From the NCBI GenBank assembly GCA_002256385.1, contig NKJD01000007.1, positions 1 to 64,000 of the forward strand: a stretch of 64,000 nucleotides of DNA, in the 5' to 3' direction. The translations under genes and the position numbers were made by a program. Each line of letters begins with the position of its first letter. Within the stretch, counting starts at the first letter, position 1. The notes beneath the pieces are model-generated. The model had not been told where the DNA came from, ran no database searches, and saw only the letters and a program-made list of their open reading frames with translations. The DNA is from Flavobacterium sp. BFFFF2. Its GTDB lineage: Bacteria; Bacteroidota; Bacteroidia; Flavobacteriales; Flavobacteriaceae. Of the stretch, positions 63,042-64,000 are shown one piece after another.

Positions 63042-64000
63042 TTATTTTAAGAAAGAGATGAGTGGAATGGTTACATTTCCAAAAAACATCATGATCGGGT
63101 TCATTACAACTGAACCGACTGTTAGCGAATCAAAACATACACGTACAGAGATAATCACAAAAAACACCAATAATGGGATAAATGCTTTTGTGAACTTTTT
63201 TATTTCCCTGTTAGCATATTTGGCATAAAATGCAAAAATAAAAGCAATCGCAAACATTTGTCCGATGTACAAGAAACGGCCACCAGAAGGAATCAATGCC
63301 ACTATGTTCGCTACAGATATATAAAACATTGAAAATGAGAACAAAGTGACCATGCGGTCATTTTTTTCCATTTTTTTGTAATGTTTAAAAAATATAAATG
63401 TAATTAATACAAACAAAAACCAGTTAATGGAAGTTCTGTAAAATTGCATATACCATACATAACTAGAAGCTCCCTCTGAATATGATTCAGCATATTCATC
63501 TGACACATAAGTACTTACCTTTGGCGCAATAAATTCAGGCATATAGGTCTTAACCAAATTTTGAACAAAACCCAAATTAATTTGCGTTACAAAGAAGCTT
63601 CCCAAGTACGCGTAATACAGGTATTTACGAACAAACCGTACGACGTAAAAACCTAAAAATAAACCAATGGGAAGTACAAACGAAAAATGGACTAAACAAG
63701 TTAAAAATATGGTGATGACATGCCACTTTTTTCCACGGATATAAAACTGATAAGCACCATAGAAAAACATGTGGGCGGCGGTCCACATCCGAACCCCATC
63801 AAGAGTCCAAAAACCCAATACACTTAAAAAGGTAAGCAATAAAAGCCATAAATTCCGGTCTAGTTTGTCTTTGAGTTCATCAAAGAGAAACCAAATATTT
63901 CGAGAATAGAAAAATCCGAAAAATAACCCAAAAACAGCAAACAAAATATCTCCATTTTCAGTAAAGAGAGATACCACATAGGTCAACAAAGGCTGGTAAA
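63042..64000 (-). CDS. EpsG-like membrane protein, probable polysaccharide polymerase (5' end outside window)
   Basis: Multi-pass membrane protein resembling the EpsG family. It has a conserved-looking GVRMWTAAHMFFYGAYQFYIRGKKW block, six or more later hydrophobic segments, and a PSGGRFLYIGQ block before the last helices. At least 315 residues are visible and the frame stays open to the window edge. The first possible TTG at 63989 encodes an internal-looking residue after ...YQPL, so the real start lies outside. EpsG-type proteins are proposed Wzy-like polymerases. The 87-bp gap to the MBOAT gene holds nothing notable. Confidence 0.75.
   Translation of the reverse strand, partial: YQPLLTYVVSLFTENGDILFAVFGLFFGFFYSRNIWFLFDELKDKLDRNLWLLLLTFLSVLGFWTLDGVRMWTAAHMFFYGAYQFYIRGKKWHVITIFLTCLVHFSFVLPIGLFLGFYVVRFVRKYLYYAYLGSFFVTQINLGFVQNLVKTYMPEFIAPKVSTYVSDEYAESYSEGASSYVWYMQFYRTSINWFLFVLITFIFFKHYKKMEKNDRMVTLFSFSMFYISVANIVALIPSGGRFLYIGQMFAIAFIFAFYAKYANREIKKFTKAFIPLLVFFVIISVRVCFDSLTVGSVVMNPIMMFFGNVTIPLISFLK

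Overview
The window comes from a chromosome of a Bacteroidota bacterium, most likely in or near the Flavobacteriales. Four things point there: repeated exact matches to the Bacteroidota sigma-A promoter (TTG, about 19-20 bp, TAnnTTTG); a type IX secretion (T9SS) sorting tail on a subtilisin-like protease; Bacteroidota-restricted families (DUF6452 and DUF6048); and a DnaJ that keeps only two of the four usual zinc-binding repeats. No taxonomic search was possible, so placement below phylum is inference.

Layout. (1) 1-1720: the 5' part of a 16S rRNA gene on the minus strand, two near-perfect tandem rRNA promoters, then a gene-free block of degenerate ~115-bp repeats interleaved with 7-bp microsatellites. 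(2) 1725-16560: housekeeping and translation genes: mnmA, maf, a UbiA prenyltransferase, a nucleoside phosphorylase, a SUI1/YciH protein, rimO, rlmD, DUF6452/DUF6048, a T9SS protease, a nitronate monooxygenase-like enzyme, an ankyrin protein, and dnaJ with grpE. (3) 16680-16910: a long heptanucleotide array directly upstream of a 1328-residue hybrid sensor kinase. (4) 21198-30300: HMG-CoA synthase, a secreted helical protein, YebC, an oxidoreductase, 3-hydroxybutyryl-CoA dehydrogenase, DUF1015, a GT2 glycosyltransferase, HMG-CoA lyase and a NUDIX hydrolase. (5) 30960-37631: a tightly packed six-gene operon, tpx-dgkA-ftsK-lolA-lptF/G-ribB. (6) 37651-64000: a ~26-kb surface polysaccharide locus that runs off the right edge.

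The polysaccharide locus is almost entirely on the minus strand. It encodes export and control proteins (Wza-like lipoprotein, Wzc-like tyrosine kinase with 12 alternating C-terminal tyrosines, convergent CpsB/YwqE-type phosphatase) and an MsbA/PglK-like ABC exporter. It also has a FlaA1/WbpM-type 4,6-dehydratase with a DegT aminotransferase, two initiating phosphoglycosyl transferases, three GT4 glycosyltransferases, two epimerases and an EpsG-like polymerase. Its least usual content is a modification set: three different ATP-grasp proteins, two paralogous NodB-like (DD...HxxxH) proteins, a HisC-like aminotransferase with a HAD protein whose motif I is DxCET, and an MBOAT/SGNH acyltransferase pair. 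My main hypothesis is that the glycan is deacetylated and then decorated with amide-linked groups and O-acyl groups. That reading is inference from gene content.
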